Source: Haematococcus lacustris
Taxonomy: Eukaryota > Chlorophyta > Chlorophyceae > Chlamydomonadales > Haematococcaceae
NCBI GenBank assembly: GCA_030144725.1
Contig: JASKMD010000020.1
Location: 434,001 to 498,000, forward strand
Direction of reading: 5' to 3'
Length of the DNA: 64,000 nt
The notes below the pieces were generated by a model, which was not told the DNA's origin, searched no databases, and saw only the letters and a list, made by a program, of their open reading frames with translations. Below, one piece after another: positions 63,101-64,000 of this stretch. A program made the translations under genes and the position numbers. Each line of letters opens with the position of its first letter. The stretch's first letter is position 1.

Positions 63101-64000
63101 AGACAGCATCAGCGCAGCAGTGATGCCCGCAGAGGCTGTCATGGCGTGCACAGTGCAAGGCTGCTTGCCACACAGCAGGGCATGGGCAGCGGCAAACCAG
63201 CTCAGGGCCGCCACAGGCCCACACACGGCCACCAGGCACAGGTCAGGGTCGCACCAGGCCAACAGCCTGCCCAGCGTGGCGCCCACTGCAGCATCCCATG
63301 CATCCAGCCTGCTGCACAGCCTGCAGGCCCAGCTCCCTGCTGAGCCTGACCCAGCGCTGTGTGGGGCATCTGAGTAAGGGGTGCGCAGCGGAGGGAGGGA
63401 GTAGGAGGGGGCTGTGGTGACTGCCTGCCTGCTGGGCCCTGCTTGCAGCGCTTGCATGTTCAGGGCCACCACAGCTGTCACGTTCACCACCGCGTACAGC
63501 AGCAGCAGCTGCAGGTAGCGGCCCAGGGTCCAGGACAGACCAGGGTTAGTGGGATGGTCAACCTGCAGGCGCAAGCAAGCCAACATGCAGCTGTGCGTGG
63601 CAGGGAGGGAAGTGTGATGTGTTTGGGCAGCAACATGGAGCTGGCTCCACTCACTGGCCCCTCTCCTGGACCAGGCTGGGCAGACCAAGCCCTCCACTCC
63701 CTGTGCAGCTGCAGGGCGGCGTAGGAGGGCACCACGGCAACAGCCCCCAGCAGCTGGGAGCCTGGCTCAAAGCCCTCCAACATGCCCCAGCATGTGTTGA
63801 TCACCTGCATTAGACGCCAGTGCCAGTGGGCAGTGCAATGCAATCACCACCTGCAATGCTTGCGACGAGCATAGCGGCATACACAGCAGTGCCCACTTAC
63901 TGAGCCAGGCAGGTAAGGCATGCTCAGTGCTTCCATTCCAGGAGCCGGGATGACATCGTTGAGGAAGGGCATGATGATGAGGCCGACATAAACATGCAGA
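60161..64000 (-). CDS. Second guanylate cyclase copy, convergent and partly degenerate (runs off window)
   Basis: Exons, 5' to 3' on the minus strand: 64000-63901 (partial), 63804-63655, 63562-63030, 62534-61467, 61243-61186, 61063-61042, 60917-60718, 60489-60349, 60220-60161. Lengths match the plus-strand gene except the linker exon, which is 1,068 nt against 864 and unrelated in sequence until the shared catalytic start (HPSVSVLFADIVGFSTVSQE). The same GC donor and 22-nt exon occur, and introns are near identical. The transition-state Arg is His (NTASHMES). The last exon matches only GLGSMVT, then reads YLLADPNPPCST and stops in telomere-like sequence. It keeps both metal Asp, Glu and Cys. 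It may be a catalytically weak partner of the first gene or a young pseudogene. Confidence 0.75.
62535..63029. other. Intron of the minus-strand cyclase between exons 4 and 5
   Basis: Unlike the other introns it does not match its counterpart in the plus-strand gene (53310-53676), apart from the first bases and the acceptor. So sequence exchange or divergence spans this intron and the following linker exon. Confidence 0.55.

Overview
Organism. This is nuclear DNA from a eukaryote, most likely a chlamydomonadalean green alga close to Haematococcus. The pointers are many short GT-AG (and one GC-AG) introns in GC-rich genes, very dense CAG/CTG microsatellites, huge pentanucleotide satellites, human-type TTAGGG interstitial telomere repeats, Ty3 chromoviruses, a RandI/Dualen-like non-LTR element, and a decayed DPG/DEFRTS nuclease-like family that I associate with Haematococcus-type genomes. 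The species call is inference. No prokaryotic operon, CRISPR array, complete tRNA or rRNA was seen.

Layout. 1-10.8 kb: a 5'-truncated RandI/Dualen-like non-LTR element (PHD-like finger, possible methyltransferase-like segment, RNase H, CCHC, PD-(D/E)xK-like nuclease; no RT visible) lies between ~0.87-kb direct repeats of CAG-rich target DNA. A 4.19-kb segment of this locus has then been tandemly duplicated, leaving a chimeric ORF at the junction. 11-14.2 kb: a poorly recognised gene with one membrane segment and a Ser/Pro/Gln-rich exon. 16.7-21.5 kb: two gene models that share a short exon motif, D-L-V-x-G-x-E-N-T-L-Q. 22-27 kb: transposon-rich DNA, with two nested hAT-type elements (both with perfect 8-bp target duplications), a hairpin MITE and palindrome arrays. 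27-30 kb: CAG/G7 higher-order repeats and purine-rich DNA. 30-39.6 kb: three arrays of one 5-bp satellite (TGGGC/GCCCA), the first two flanking a large inverted duplication whose left arm carries a TIR element. A 500-N gap follows.

40.1-50.4 kb: a plus-strand Ty3 element cut off inside its integrase, joined directly to a complete minus-strand chromovirus with 236-bp LTRs. In both elements gag and pol are in one frame separated by a single TGA, suggesting stop-codon readthrough. The chromovirus abuts a proline-rich minisatellite exon.

51-64 kb: two convergent, nearly identical copies of a multipass membrane guanylate cyclase gene. The plus-strand copy assembles into a 787-codon model from ten exons with all cyclase residues present. 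The minus-strand copy has Arg-to-His at the transition-state arginine, an unrelated linker exon, and a last exon broken where telomere-like sequence begins. Between the copies are a decayed TnpB/Fanzor-like nuclease fragment and a head-to-head interstitial telomere repeat.

The window is a repeat-dominated, heavily rearranged region with few confident host genes. The clearest host gene is the guanylate cyclase pair; almost everything else is mobile or satellite DNA.
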